A DNA stretch of 64,000 bases, taken from contig DFQQ01000010.1 in the NCBI GenBank assembly GCA_002377855.1, positions 248,001 through 312,000 on the forward strand, written 5' to 3'. This DNA comes from Acidovorax delafieldii (GTDB lineage: Bacteria; Pseudomonadota; Gammaproteobacteria; Burkholderiales; Burkholderiaceae_C). The notes beneath the pieces are model-generated. The model ran no database searches. It was given only the letters and a program-made list of their open reading frames with translations, and was not told the origin of the DNA. Numbering within the stretch: position 1 is the stretch's first letter; each line of letters opens with the position of its first letter. The translations under genes and the position numbers were made by a program. This document shows positions 11,401 to 19,972 of the stretch, piece by piece.

Positions 11401-12108
11401 ATGCTCCAAGTCTCCAAACTCCTCCCCCAAGGCCAGGGCCTTGCCCCCGTGCTGCTCAAGCGCGCCACCACGGTTGAACTGGACTGGGACGTGCGCCAGA
11501 AGAGCCGTTTTGCAGCCACCGACTCCGCCGGGCGCGAGCTGGGCGTGTTTCTGCCCCGCGGCACGCTGGTGCGCGGCGGCGACGTGCTGGTGGCCGAAGA
11601 CGGATCGCTGGTGCGCGTGGTCGCGGCCCCCCAGCCGGTGCTGGTCATCACCCACTGCAAAAACCACGGCACCCCGTTCGACCTGACCCGCGCCGCCTAC
11701 CACCTGGGCAACCGCCACGTGCCCATCGAACTGCAGCCCGACCACCTCAAGATCGAGCCCGACCATGTGCTGGCCGACATGCTGCGTGCCATGCACCTGA
11801 TCGTGAAGGAGCAGAACCTGGCGTTCGAACCCGAAGGCGGCGCGTATGCAGCCGGGCATGGCGGCGGGCACCACCACGCGGGGCATGGTCACGGGCACGA
11901 CCATGGCCATGCGCACGACCATGCGCACGATCACGATCACGGCCACAGCCACAGCCATGCATCCCCCGCACACGACCACGCCGACGGGCACGCCCATGGC
12001 GATGCCCCCGCTGCCGCCACGCCCCCGGGCCATGGCCGCACCGTGTCCATCCCGGTGGTCGCCAACACGGGGCATGTGCACGGCCCGCACTGCAACCACG
12101 ACCACTGA
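11401..12108 (+). CDS. ureE: Urease accessory protein UreE, nickel metallochaperone, long His-rich tail
   Basis: The 235-residue product has the N-terminal UreE domain (TTVELDWDVRQKSRF, GVFLPRG) and the metal-binding C-terminal domain (AYHLGNRHVPIEL, with the conserved His; DHVLADML). It then adds a tail of about 85 residues in which I count 27 histidines, ending GPHCNHDH. Such tails store or deliver Ni2+ to the UreG-UreF-UreD complex. I start at the ATG at 11401 because the family N-terminus (MLQVSKLLPQG) begins there; an upstream in-frame ATG at 11341 would add 20 non-conserved residues. A short repeat follows the gene. Confidence 0.96.
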   Translation: MLQVSKLLPQGQGLAPVLLKRATTVELDWDVRQKSRFAATDSAGRELGVFLPRGTLVRGGDVLVAEDGSLVRVVAAPQPVLVITHCKNHGTPFDLTRAAYHLGNRHVPIELQPDHLKIEPDHVLADMLRAMHLIVKEQNLAFEPEGGAYAAGHGGGHHHAGHGHGHDHGHAHDHAHDHDHGHSHSHASPAHDHADGHAHGDAPAAATPPGHGRTVSIPVVANTGHVHGPHCNHDH

Positions 12109-12137
12109 GCGCCACGCCGATGTGCATTTCGCCCCCA

Positions 12138-12163
12138 TCCGTTCGGGCTCAGCCGGTCGAAGC
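12138..12163. repeat. TTCGGGCTGAGCCTGTCGAAG-type repeat, copy 2
   Basis: TCCGTTCGGGCTCAGCCGGT and the following CGAAGC is a variant of the copy at 8926, in the same orientation. It lies in the gap between ureE and ureF. Confidence 0.65.
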
Positions 12164-12225
12164 CGTGGCACGCACAGTGGCCGCCCCAGCCGCCCGCCCA
12201 CAGCGACCCACCTGACAAGCCCCAC

Positions 12226-12936
12226 GTGCGCCCCGACCGCCCTACCCCCCTGCCCGCGGCCAGCCTGCTGCAACTCATCTGGCTCGCATCCCCAGCGTTG
12301 CCCGTGGGCGGTTTTTCGTATTCCGAGGGGCTTGAAAGCGCCATTGAAAACGCCGGTGTCGCCAGCGAATCCGCCGTGGCCGACTGGCTGCTCGACCAGC
12401 TGCACATCGCCCAGGCGCGCGGCGACATGGCGCTCATCGCCAAGGCCGTGGGCGCGTGGCGCCGCGCCGACTGGGCGCATGTGCGTGAACTGAACGACTG
12501 GGTGCTGCACACCCGCGAGACCAGCGAGCTGCGCCTGCAAAGCGAGCAGATGGGCCGATCCATGGCCGACTGGCTGCGCAACCAGCACCAGGGCGATCCA
12601 ACGCACATGCCTGCGGTGCAACACCTGGCCGCCCTGCCCCCCACCTACCCCGTGGCGTTTGCGCTGGCCGCTTCCTTCACGCAAGCACCGGTGCGCGACG
12701 TGCTGCTGGCCTACGCTTTTGGCTGGGCCGAGAACATGGTGCAAGCCGCCCTCAAGTCAATGCAACTGGGCCAAAGCGCCGGCCAGCGCATCCTGGCCCA
12801 ACTTGCCGACGCAATCCCTGCCGCAGCCGACCACGCCATCGGCCTGATGGACAGCGAGCGCCAGGCCTTCTCGCCCATGCTGGCCATCCTGAGCGCCCAG
12901 CACGAAGTGCAATATTCGAGACTTTTTCGCTCCTAG
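12226..12936 (+). CDS. ureF: Urease accessory protein UreF
   Basis: The 236-residue product carries the UreF signature (LLQLIWLASPALPVGGFSYS near the N-terminus, then ETSELRLQSEQMG and QAALKSMQLGQ). UreF bridges UreD and UreG in the nickel-insertion complex and gates GTP hydrolysis. Translation starts with GTG at 12226. The TAG stop codon lies inside a copy of the recurrent palindromic repeat that begins at 12931, so the repeat defines the last residues of the protein. Confidence 0.95.
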   Translation: MRPDRPTPLPAASLLQLIWLASPALPVGGFSYSEGLESAIENAGVASESAVADWLLDQLHIAQARGDMALIAKAVGAWRRADWAHVRELNDWVLHTRETSELRLQSEQMGRSMADWLRNQHQGDPTHMPAVQHLAALPPTYPVAFALAASFTQAPVRDVLLAYAFGWAENMVQAALKSMQLGQSAGQRILAQLADAIPAAADHAIGLMDSERQAFSPMLAILSAQHEVQYSRLFRS

Positions 12937-12978
12937 CGCATGCCCCACCTGCGCAAGCAGCTATTGATTTGATAGTAC
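12931..12978. repeat. Recurrent palindromic repeat, copy 4
   Basis: CTCCTAGCGCATGCCCCACC followed by TGCGCAAGCAGCTATTGATT has the family cores and the A/T-rich end. It supplies the ureF stop codon and ends nine bases before the ureG ATG. Confidence 0.7.
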
Positions 12979-12986
12979 ACAACGCC

Positions 12987-13664
12987 ATGACAAACACACT
13001 GCACCACATCGCCAAACGCACTAAAAATCTGCCCCCGCTGCGCGTCGGCATCGGCGGCCCCGTTGGCTCCGGAAAGACCACGCTGCTAGAGATGCTGTGC
13101 AAGGCCATGCGCGACGACTACGACCTCATCGCCATCACCAACGACATCTACACCAAGGAAGACCAGCGCCTGCTGACCGTGAGCGGCGCCCTGCCCGCAG
13201 AGCGCATCCTGGGCGTGGAAACCGGCGGCTGCCCCCACACAGCCATCCGCGAGGATTGCTCCATCAACCTCGAAGCCATCGACCGCATGCTGGGCGAATT
13301 CCCCAATGCCGACATCGTGTTTGTGGAAAGCGGCGGCGACAACCTGGCCGCCACCTTCAGCCCCGAGCTGAGCGACCTCACCATCTACGTCATCGATGTG
13401 GCCGCAGGCGAAAAAATCCCCCGCAAGGGCGGCCCCGGCATCACCAAAAGCGACCTGTTCGTCATCAACAAAACCGACCTGGCCCCCCACGTGGGCGCCA
13501 ACCTGGACGTCATGCACGCCGACACCACCCGCATGCGCACCAACGCCCAGGGTCTCAAACCCTTCGCCATGACCAACCTCAAAACGCTGGAAGGCCTGGC
13601 CGAAGTCATCCAGTTCATCGAGACGCGCGGCATGCTCACCAAAACCGTTCGCGCAACCAGCTAG
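12987..13664 (+). CDS. ureG: Urease accessory GTPase UreG
   Basis: The 225-residue SIMIBI-class GTPase shows the P-loop GGPVGSGKTT, the nickel-binding CPH motif in VETGGCPHTAIRED, the ESGGDNLAATFSPEL switch region and the NKTDLAPHVGA guanine-specificity motif. It delivers nickel to UreC using GTP. I use the ATG at 12987; an upstream TTG at 12969 lies within the repeat and would add six residues. It closes the urease cluster and is followed after 19 bases by a tRNA gene. Confidence 0.97.
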   Translation: MTNTLHHIAKRTKNLPPLRVGIGGPVGSGKTTLLEMLCKAMRDDYDLIAITNDIYTKEDQRLLTVSGALPAERILGVETGGCPHTAIREDCSINLEAIDRMLGEFPNADIVFVESGGDNLAATFSPELSDLTIYVIDVAAGEKIPRKGGPGITKSDLFVINKTDLAPHVGANLDVMHADTTRMRTNAQGLKPFAMTNLKTLEGLAEVIQFIETRGMLTKTVRATS

Positions 13665-13683
13665 AATATGCGGCTTCGCACCC

Positions 13684-13771
13684 GGAGACTTGGGTGAGTG
13701 GTTTAAACCAGCAGTCTTGAAAACTGCCGACGGGCAACCGTCCGTGAGTTCGAATCTCACAGTCTCCGCCA
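13684..13771 (+). tRNA. tRNA-Ser (anticodon UGA)
   Basis: The 88-base sequence folds as a class II tRNA: acceptor arms GGAGACT and AGTCTCC, an anticodon stem GCAGT/ACTGC around the loop CTTGAAA with TGA at 13718-13720, a long variable arm (CGACGGGCAACCGTCCG), a T arm with GTTCGAATC, and an encoded CCA end at 13769-13771. It reads UCA and related serine codons. Confidence 0.96.
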
Positions 13772-13834
13772 AAACCCCCTACGGAAATCAAGATATTGGG
13801 CGACGGAGATAGACCACGCCCATATCCTCGACCC

Positions 13835-13872
13835 AAAAACGAAAGCCCTGCTGGCACTTCGCTACAGGGCTT
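13835..13872 (-). terminator. Probable rho-independent terminator for the ketosynthase gene
   Basis: On the minus strand an 8-bp stem (AAGCCCTG paired with CAGGGCTT, 14-base loop) is followed by TCGTTTTTGGG. It lies about 160 bases after the stop of the fabF-like gene. The rest of 13772-14030 shows no gene. Confidence 0.45.
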
Positions 13873-14030
13873 ACTACGGCCACGCTTCCTGAGTCACATT
13901 TCAGCGGCTTTTTGCACCGCAGCCTCTTGGCACCCAAGCAAGGTTGCTGCCATCACGGCCCACCGCAGTGCAAGATACAGCGTCCTCAGCGTTCCAACCC
14001 AGTGGTTCAAATCCGCCATCGACGCCCCGC

Positions 14031-15302
14031 TCAGTGGGAAAAACGCTTCAGTATCAATGATGCGTTCACGCCACCAAAGCCGAACCCGTTGAGCATGGCG
14101 TGCTCGATCTCGTGCGGCCGTGCTGGTCCTGTGATCAAGTCCAGCCCCGCGGCCAACGGATCGGGGTGTTCCAGGTTGAGCACGGCCGGCGCGATCTGGT
14201 CGCGCAACGCCATCACCGTGAAGATGGCGGCCGCGCCACCGGCCGCGCCCAGCATATGCCCGAGCGCAGACTTGGTCGCCGTGATGGAGGGGCCCTGGCC
14301 TGTTCCGAACACGTCGCGGATGGCGGCGAGCTCACCCTTGTCGCCCACCTGCGTCGAGGTTGCATGGGCATTCAAATGCTGGATGTCCCCGGGCTGAAGC
14401 TGTGCTTGCCTGAGCGCGTTGCGCATGGAGCGTGCGGCGCCCGCGCCGTCTTCCGGGCCTGAGGTGACATGGAAGGCATCTGCCGACGTGCCGTAACCCA
14501 CCACCTCCGCCAAGGGCGTCGCTCCTCGCGCCAATGCGTGGTCCAACGACTCGATCACCAGCAGCCCCGCCCCTTCGGCCATGACGAAGCCATCACGCCC
14601 CTGGTCGAATGGCCGCGAGGCCTTGGCAGGTTCGTCATTGAAGCTCGACGCAAGCGCTTTCGCGGCCGCGAAACTGCCCAGAGCGACCCGGTCAATCGTG
14701 GCTTCGCTGCCGCCGCAAAGTGCCATGTCGGCCTCATCGTTGCGGATCAATCGCGCGGCATCGCCGATGGCCTGGATGCTGGCAGCGCAGGCGGTCACGG
14801 GGGCACCAATCGGGCCCTTGAGCTGGTGCCTGATCGACACTTGGCCCGCGGCCAGATTGGCGAGGAATGCGGGGACCGTGAAGGGCGACAAGCGCTGCGG
14901 GCCCTTGCCGTCGGTGGTGCGCACGGCCTCGGCGATGGTGCTGAAGCCCCCCACCCCCGACCCGATGATGGTTGCAGCCCGCTCTTGCTGGGCAGCGCTG
15001 GGCTGCTGCCACCGTGCCTGCGCCAAAGCCTGCTCTGCGGCTCCCAGCGCAAATGCGGTGAAGCGATCGATACGCCGCAACTCTTTTGCTGAAAGGATGG
15101 CTTCGGCGTTCCAGCCGGCCCGTGGATCTTCTTCCAGCCCCGGCACCCGCCCGGCGATGCGCACGCCGGTGCCCTCGCCCACGGCCTCATCCAGGCTACG
15201 CACCCCGGACTCGCCAGCCAGAAGCCGCTGCCAGGCTAGGTGCACATCGCAGCCCAGAGGAGACACCAAACCCAACCCGGTAATGACAACCCGTCGTCCC
15301 AT
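14031..15302 (-). CDS. fabF: Beta-ketoacyl-ACP synthase II (FabF-like), stand-alone
   Basis: The 423-residue thiolase-fold enzyme has the KAS II pattern: VVITGLGLVSPLG start, nucleophile Cys172 in VTACAAS, the HATSTQVGD and ATKSALGHMLGAAGG motifs with the two catalytic histidines, and the FGFGGVNASL ending. It condenses acyl primer with malonyl-ACP. It is not in a fab cluster: no acpP, fabD or fabG lies near. Instead it is divergent from a TetR regulator with two operators between them, which suggests a dedicated, regulated second copy used for membrane adjustment or a specialised acyl product. That role is an inference, and the gene symbol only denotes the family. Confidence 0.9.
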   Translation of the reverse strand: MGRRVVITGLGLVSPLGCDVHLAWQRLLAGESGVRSLDEAVGEGTGVRIAGRVPGLEEDPRAGWNAEAILSAKELRRIDRFTAFALGAAEQALAQARWQQPSAAQQERAATIIGSGVGGFSTIAEAVRTTDGKGPQRLSPFTVPAFLANLAAGQVSIRHQLKGPIGAPVTACAASIQAIGDAARLIRNDEADMALCGGSEATIDRVALGSFAAAKALASSFNDEPAKASRPFDQGRDGFVMAEGAGLLVIESLDHALARGATPLAEVVGYGTSADAFHVTSGPEDGAGAARSMRNALRQAQLQPGDIQHLNAHATSTQVGDKGELAAIRDVFGTGQGPSITATKSALGHMLGAAGGAAAIFTVMALRDQIAPAVLNLEHPDPLAAGLDLITGPARPHEIEHAMLNGFGFGGVNASLILKRFSH

Positions 15303-15357
15303 GCTGCACCTTTCGTCAGTGAAGTCCGAGCCGGCCGGCGTCGCACCTCGGTTTATT

Positions 15358-15402
15358 GATGATCGACATCATCATAATTTACTTTTGATGATGGATATCA
15401 TC
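15358..15402. promoter_or_regulatory. Tandem operators GATGAT-N4-ATCATC in the fabF/tetR divergent gap
   Basis: Two perfect 6-bp inverted repeats with four-base spacers lie at 15358-15373 (spacer CGAC) and 15387-15402 (spacer GGAT), 29 bases apart centre to centre. The second ends six bases before the tetR ATG, so binding would block its translation start region and promoter. The spacing and symmetry fit two TetR dimers and point to autoregulation with joint control of the ketosynthase. Confidence 0.7.
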
Positions 15403-15408
15403 TAACCC

Positions 15409-15999
15409 ATGAAAGTCAGCAAAGCCCAGGCCGCAGAAAACCGCGAAGGAATCGTAGAGGCCGCAGCGCGCCTTTACCGGGAAAAGGGCTTGGCTGGCGT
15501 GGGCGTGGCCGAGATCACCCGCGATGCTGGCTTGACCCACGGGGGGCTTTATCGGCACTTTGAATCCAAGGATGCACTCGCCCGCGAAGCCTGTCTGCGA
15601 GCGTTTGACTGGACGATCACGCCGCTGGACGGGCCCGCAGCTTCTGACGGCGACCTGGCCCCCGAAGCCAGGCTGCAAACGCTGGTAAACCGCTACCTGT
15701 CGGCCGACCACCGCGATCACCCAGGCGATGGCTGCCCCGCAGCGGCTTTGGCCGCCGATGCTGCACGGGCAGGACCTGAAATGTCTGAAGTTTTTGCGTT
15801 GGGGGTAGAGCGCAATATCCAACGGTTCGCGTCATTGCTGCAAGGTGAACCACACGCCAACCGCGCTCAGTCCGTTGCAACGCTCAGCACCATGGTGGGC
15901 GCATTGGTGCTGGCGCGCGCAACCGCTGCGGGCAACCCTGCGCTTTCAGACGAAATCATGGCGACGGTGCGCGCGCATTTGGCTGCGCAGGGCCAATGA
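15409..15999 (+). CDS. TetR family transcriptional regulator
   Basis: The 196-residue product has the TetR DNA-binding domain at residues 10-57 (REGIVEAAARLYREKG, then VAEITRDAGLTHGGLYRHFE) and a helical ligand-binding C-terminus with a Cys-containing loop (HPGDGCPAAAL) seen in the subgroup that includes many short-chain dehydrogenase or fatty-acid related repressors. It is divergent from the FabF-like gene with a 106-base gap containing two palindromic operators, its most likely targets. The ligand is unknown; an acyl-CoA or xenobiotic would be plausible. Confidence 0.9.
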   Translation: MKVSKAQAAENREGIVEAAARLYREKGLAGVGVAEITRDAGLTHGGLYRHFESKDALAREACLRAFDWTITPLDGPAASDGDLAPEARLQTLVNRYLSADHRDHPGDGCPAAALAADAARAGPEMSEVFALGVERNIQRFASLLQGEPHANRAQSVATLSTMVGALVLARATAAGNPALSDEIMATVRAHLAAQGQ

Positions 16000-16008
16000 T
16001 TCAACCCT

Positions 16009-16173
16009 AGGGACCCTCTGCCCGAATCGCCGCGCCGTGTGCATCTGCGCAATCGGGCGGTCGGCAGCGTTGCAAATACTCGCAATAGCCACGGCTATTG
16101 CTGCGTTTTGCGCCTTGCAGCCCATCCCGATCCGTGGTGCACACTTACCGTCCGATTCGTGCAGAGGGTCCCT
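16009..16173. mobile_element. MITE-like element with 21-bp terminal inverted repeats, copy 1
   Basis: The ends AGGGACCCTCTGC...GAATCG and CGATTC...GCAGAGGGTCCCT match as inverted repeats at 20 of 21 positions. The 165-base body contains no gene but has an internal palindrome CAATAGCCACGGCTATTG. A second copy with about 90 percent identity by eye lies at 22861-23033. Size, terminal repeats and lack of coding fit a non-autonomous element moved by a transposase encoded elsewhere. No clear target duplication is visible. Confidence 0.65.
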
Positions 16174-16288
16174 GGAGGGTTGCCGCAGCACGGCACGGCG
16201 CCGCAGTGTCTGTTCCTTGACGAACGCGCCGTACAGCGGCCCCATGGAGAAAATTTGCGCCTTATGTAGGACGCAAATTTGACGCGAA

Positions 16289-16837
16289 CTACTTGGCCGC
16301 AGCCCGCGCAGCCTCTGCCTTGGATTTCGCCTCGGATGCCTTGCGCAGCCACTCGGCAGCCTCCTTGTCGGCGGACTCAGCGTCCTTCGATTTGTTGGCC
16401 TTGCGAGCTGCCTCGGCGCGTGCCTTGGCCTCGTCGGCTTTGCGCTGCAGCTCGGCGGCTTCCTTGTCCGCAGCTTCTGCCTCTTTGGCTTTCTTCTCTT
16501 TTTGGGACGGGCCCGTGGCGTTGGCCAGGGCGCTGCCTGCCATGGTGCCTGCAACCGCTCCGACGGCGGCCGCGCCCATGGTGCCCATCATGCTCGATCC
16601 GGCGGCCGGTGCGGCTGGAGCGGGGCTCGCTGGCGCAGCGGGCGAAGCATTGGCAGGGCTGGCCGCTTTGGGCGCTGTGGGTGCAACAGCCGGTGCGGCA
16701 GGGGCGGGAGCGCTGCGACTGGGCAGCGTGGACTTACCGCCCCCCAGGCGTTTGGCGTGGGCTGCGGGGGCCAGCGACAACGCGGCAACGGCCAGCGCGA
16801 CGGCGACTGTGGAAGAACGGGTAATGCTCGACTTCAT
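16289..16837 (-). CDS. Secreted Ala/Lys-rich protein of unknown function
   Basis: The 182-residue product has a clear Sec signal peptide (MKSSITRSSTVAVALAVAAL, cut near AAHA-K), then a Pro/Ala-rich segment, a small Gly/Ala hydrophobic stretch (MMGTMGAAAVGAVAGTMAGS), and a long charged helix made of two similar blocks of Ala, Glu and Lys (each with ADKEAAE and RKA). The pattern suggests an extended, coiled-coil-like periplasmic protein; the glycine-rich helix could sit in a membrane. I cannot name a family. A longer upstream frame exists, but the signal peptide decides the start at 16837. Confidence 0.75.
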   Translation of the reverse strand: MKSSITRSSTVAVALAVAALSLAPAAHAKRLGGGKSTLPSRSAPAPAAPAVAPTAPKAASPANASPAAPASPAPAAPAAGSSMMGTMGAAAVGAVAGTMAGSALANATGPSQKEKKAKEAEAADKEAAELQRKADEAKARAEAARKANKSKDAESADKEAAEWLRKASEAKSKAEAARAAAK

Positions 16838-16940
16838 GGGAGAACCTCGGTGGACGACAACAGGCATTGTGCAGAGCGCCATCACCCAAACGGGCCATTG
16901 GCATATGAGCGGTGGGTATTTGGCCGGGCCCAAATGCGGC

Positions 16941-17372
16941 TCAAACGCCGCGATTGCGCATCCAGTCTGCCGTGCCCATGAAACTCTCGCGCAGGCGCGC
17001 GCGCAGGTCGGCGGGCACCCCGGTCTCGCTCATGGCTTGGTCCATGCACGCCACCCACTGGTCCCGCTCCTTGATACCGATCGAAAACGGCATGTGCCGC
17101 GCGCGCAAGCGCGGGTGCCCGAACTGGTCGGTGTAGTAAGAGGGACCACCCAACCAGCCGCACAGAAACCAGAAGAGTTTCTGCCGGGCGCTGTCAAGCT
17201 CCGGGCCGTGGGCCGCACGCAGCTCTGCATAGGCAGCTTCCAGGTCCATCAGGTCGTAGAAGCGGTCGGTCAGCGCCTGCACGCGTGCCTCGCCACCGAT
17301 CCATTCAAAGGGTGTGGCGGGGGACACGGGAGCAGACAGGCCGGCAGCACCGGCGGTAGATTCTTCATTCAT
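16941..17372 (-). CDS. Group II truncated haemoglobin
   Basis: The 143-residue product matches the trHbO class: FEWIGGEARVQALTDRFYDLM (B/C helices), a proximal His in RARHMPFSIG, and the family ending with ERDQWVACMDQAM and ADWM. Group II globins bind O2 or NO and are linked to respiration and nitrosative defence. The chosen ATG at 17372 gives a short Ser/Ala-rich N-terminal extension before the globin fold. A copy of the palindromic repeat abuts its start at 17375. It stands 69 bases after the permease gene in the same direction. Confidence 0.92.
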   Translation of the reverse strand: MNEESTAGAAGLSAPVSPATPFEWIGGEARVQALTDRFYDLMDLEAAYAELRAAHGPELDSARQKLFWFLCGWLGGPSYYTDQFGHPRLRARHMPFSIGIKERDQWVACMDQAMSETGVPADLRARLRESFMGTADWMRNRGV

Positions 17373-17374
17373 GG

Positions 17375-17434
17375 TTATTTTGGCCTCTGGCGCTTTGGTA
17401 CAAAGCGCCAATAGCTCACTTTTTTATAGCAAAC
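17375..17434. repeat. Recurrent palindromic repeat, copy 5
   Basis: GGCCTCTGGCGCTTTGGTAC followed by AAAGCGCCAATAGCTCAC forms the facing cores, with A/T-rich ends (TTATTTT and TTTTATAGCAAA). It occupies nearly the whole gap between the permease stop and the globin start. Confidence 0.75.
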
Positions 17435-17441
17435 CGGGGTA

Positions 17442-19961
17442 TTACTCCGAAGCGCGGCGCAGTGTTTCTACCACTGGGCGGCGCAGAACTTCGCGCAAAC
17501 CCCACCAGCCGGCCATCAGGGCCAGCACTGCTCCGGCCAGCGCCCCGCCCAGCGGCACCCAGGGCGAGGCAGTCCACGCAAAGTCGAATACATAGCGCGC
17601 CAGCCCCCACCCCACCCCCACGGCCACCGCGCTGGCCAAAAAGCCGGCCAGCAACCCCACGCCGACCAGTTCGGCACGCTGCACCTGCCGCAGCAGGCTG
17701 GCACGGGCGCCCACGGCACGCATGATGGCGAACTCGCGCGCGCGCTCTTCGCGCGTGGCGGTGACGGCAGCAAACAGCACCACCAGCCCGGCGGCCAGGG
17801 TAAAGGCGAAGAGAAATTCCACCGCGCGGATGACCTGGTCCAGCACGCGCTGCACCTGGTTGATGGTGCTCGCCATATCTACATTGGTGATGTTGGGAAA
17901 TTGGCGCACCAGCGCGTTGTCAAAGCCCGGCGTTTCGGGCGCACGGTAAGCGGCCAGGTAGGTAATGGCTACGCCTTCGAGTTGCTGCACCGGGTACATC
18001 ACGAAGAAATTGGCGCGCATGGAGCCCCAGTCCACCTTGCGCAGGCTGGTGATGCGTGCTTCGTTCTGCACGCCGCCTATGTCGAACAGCAGGCGGTCGC
18101 CCAGCTTCAGGCCAAGGGTCTGGGCAATGCCCTCTTCCACGCTCACGGCACCGACTTCGTTGTCAGTCCAGCGGCCCGCCACGATCTGGTTGTGGGCGGG
18201 CTGCTGCACGGCGGTGGAGAGGTTGAATTCTCGGTCGACCAGGCGCTTGGCCCGGTCTTCGGTGTAGCTGTCGGGCCCCACGGGCTGGCCATTCACGGCC
18301 AGCAGGCGGCCGCGAATCATGGGAAACCAGTCGTACTTGGCCACGCCATGGGTGTGCAGGGTCTTCCGAAAATCCTCTGCCTGTTCGGGCATGACGTTGA
18401 TGACAAAACGGTTGGGCGCGTCGGGCGGCGTGGCTTGGCGCCAGCTGCTGATCAGGTCGGTGCGCAGCAACACCAGCAGCACCAGGGCCAGCAGGCCCAC
18501 GGCCAGGCTGCTGACCTGCACCACCGCGTAGGCCGGGCGGGCCGATATTTGCCGTGTGGCCAGCACCAGCCAGCGGGGGGCGGTGGTTTCGTTCACGCTT
18601 TTGCGCAGCAGCTTCACCGCCACCCAGCTCAGGCCCGCAAACAGCACCACCGCGCCCGCGAAGCCACCCACGGCGATGAGGCCCAGCTTGAGATCACTGC
18701 TGACGGCCACCAGCAGCGCCGCAAAGCCCGCGACGCCCACGCACAGCACGGCCAGCGACGCGGGCTTGAGCCCGCCCACATCACGGCGGATTACGCGCAG
18801 TGGAGGCACCTGGGCCAGCTGTAGCACCGGCGGCAGGCCAAAGGCAAACAGCAGCGTGAGCCCCATGCCCAGGCCGAACGCCACAGGCCAAAGGCTCGGC
18901 GCAGGCAGGGCCGACTCCACGAGCCCGGCCAGCAGCAAAACGAACACGTTATGCACCAGGTAACCGACCGCCACGCCCAGGGCGCTGGCAAACAAGCCGA
19001 TGAGCGCGAATTCGGTGGTGTAGGCGCCGGCAATGGTGCGCTGGCTTTGGCCCAGCACGCGCAGCATGGCCGATGCGTCGAGGTGGTCTGTGGCAAAACC
19101 ACGCGCGGCCAGCGCCACGGCCACGGCCGAGAGCAGCGCAGCCAGCAAGGCCACGAGGTTCAGGAATTTCTGGGCACGGTCCAGCGTCTGGCGCATTTCA
19201 GGGCGGCCGCTTTCCAGCGACTCAACCCGTATGGCCCGCACATCGGGCTTTTTGACTTCTTCCGCAGCCCATTCCGAAAAAGCCTTGATGGCTGCGGGTG
19301 GCCCGGCCACGGCGAAACGGTAGGTGATGCGGCTGGCCGGCTGCACCAGCCCCGTAGAGGGCACATCGGCAGCGTTGAGCATGACCCGCGGAGCAAAGCT
19401 CATGAATCCAGCGCCCCGGTCCGGCTCCATGACAATGATGCGGGCAATGCGCAACTGGGCATCACCCAGCAACAGCCTGTCGCCCATGGCCAGGCCCAGC
19501 GCGTCAAGCAGCGGCGCGTCCACCCACACGTCGCCCGGGGCGGGAATGTCTCGCGTGGCCTGCTCGGCAGCACCCGGCGCGTCGGCCACCTTGAGGGTGC
19601 CCCGCAACGGGTAGCCCGCCTCTACGCTTTTAAGGGCCACCAGCTTACTGGCGCCACCTTGCGCATCTCCGGCCCGCCCCATGGTGGGAAAGCCCATGGT
19701 GCCCACGGTTTGCAGGCCCAGCGCCCGGGCCTTGTCCACAAAGGCCTGGGGCGTGGGGTTGTCGCTGGCCACCACGGCATCGCCCCCCAGCAACTGCAGG
19801 GCGTCGCGCTGCAGACCCCCCTGGAGCCGGTCGGCAAAAAAGCCCACGGAGGTCAAGGCAGCCACGGCCAGCGTGACGGCCACCATGAGCAAGCGCAGCT
19901 CACCTGCGCGCAGGTCGCGCAGCAATGTGCGCCACCCAAGGCGCAAGAAAGACAGGTTCAT
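17442..19961 (-). CDS. FtsX/YbbP-type ABC transporter permease
   Basis: The 839-residue protein has a first membrane helix after MNLSFLRLGWRTLLRDL, a large periplasmic domain (about 50-260), then two sets of FtsX-like helices (about 265-480 and 720-839) around a second periplasmic domain. The last part contains the FtsX signature (TREERAREFAIMRAVGA). This is the YbbP layout, usually paired with the ATPase YbbA and the esterase TesA and thought to move lipid-like substrates. No ATPase gene lies next to it here, so its partner must be elsewhere. The peptidase gene ends 12 bases upstream, suggesting co-transcription. Confidence 0.9.
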   Translation of the reverse strand: MNLSFLRLGWRTLLRDLRAGELRLLMVAVTLAVAALTSVGFFADRLQGGLQRDALQLLGGDAVVASDNPTPQAFVDKARALGLQTVGTMGFPTMGRAGDAQGGASKLVALKSVEAGYPLRGTLKVADAPGAAEQATRDIPAPGDVWVDAPLLDALGLAMGDRLLLGDAQLRIARIIVMEPDRGAGFMSFAPRVMLNAADVPSTGLVQPASRITYRFAVAGPPAAIKAFSEWAAEEVKKPDVRAIRVESLESGRPEMRQTLDRAQKFLNLVALLAALLSAVAVALAARGFATDHLDASAMLRVLGQSQRTIAGAYTTEFALIGLFASALGVAVGYLVHNVFVLLLAGLVESALPAPSLWPVAFGLGMGLTLLFAFGLPPVLQLAQVPPLRVIRRDVGGLKPASLAVLCVGVAGFAALLVAVSSDLKLGLIAVGGFAGAVVLFAGLSWVAVKLLRKSVNETTAPRWLVLATRQISARPAYAVVQVSSLAVGLLALVLLVLLRTDLISSWRQATPPDAPNRFVINVMPEQAEDFRKTLHTHGVAKYDWFPMIRGRLLAVNGQPVGPDSYTEDRAKRLVDREFNLSTAVQQPAHNQIVAGRWTDNEVGAVSVEEGIAQTLGLKLGDRLLFDIGGVQNEARITSLRKVDWGSMRANFFVMYPVQQLEGVAITYLAAYRAPETPGFDNALVRQFPNITNVDMASTINQVQRVLDQVIRAVEFLFAFTLAAGLVVLFAAVTATREERAREFAIMRAVGARASLLRQVQRAELVGVGLLAGFLASAVAVGVGWGLARYVFDFAWTASPWVPLGGALAGAVLALMAGWWGLREVLRRPVVETLRRASE

Positions 19962-19972
19962 GGGCGCAAACC

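Noticed and set aside
13684..14030. tRNA-Ser as an integration site for a genomic island
   Set aside because: No integrase gene, no repeated tRNA 3' end downstream, and the following genes are ordinary chromosomal types.
16293..17414. A 373-residue plus-strand frame across the secreted-protein and globin genes
   Set aside because: The minus strand carries a clear signal peptide and a globin there; the plus frame is compositional.
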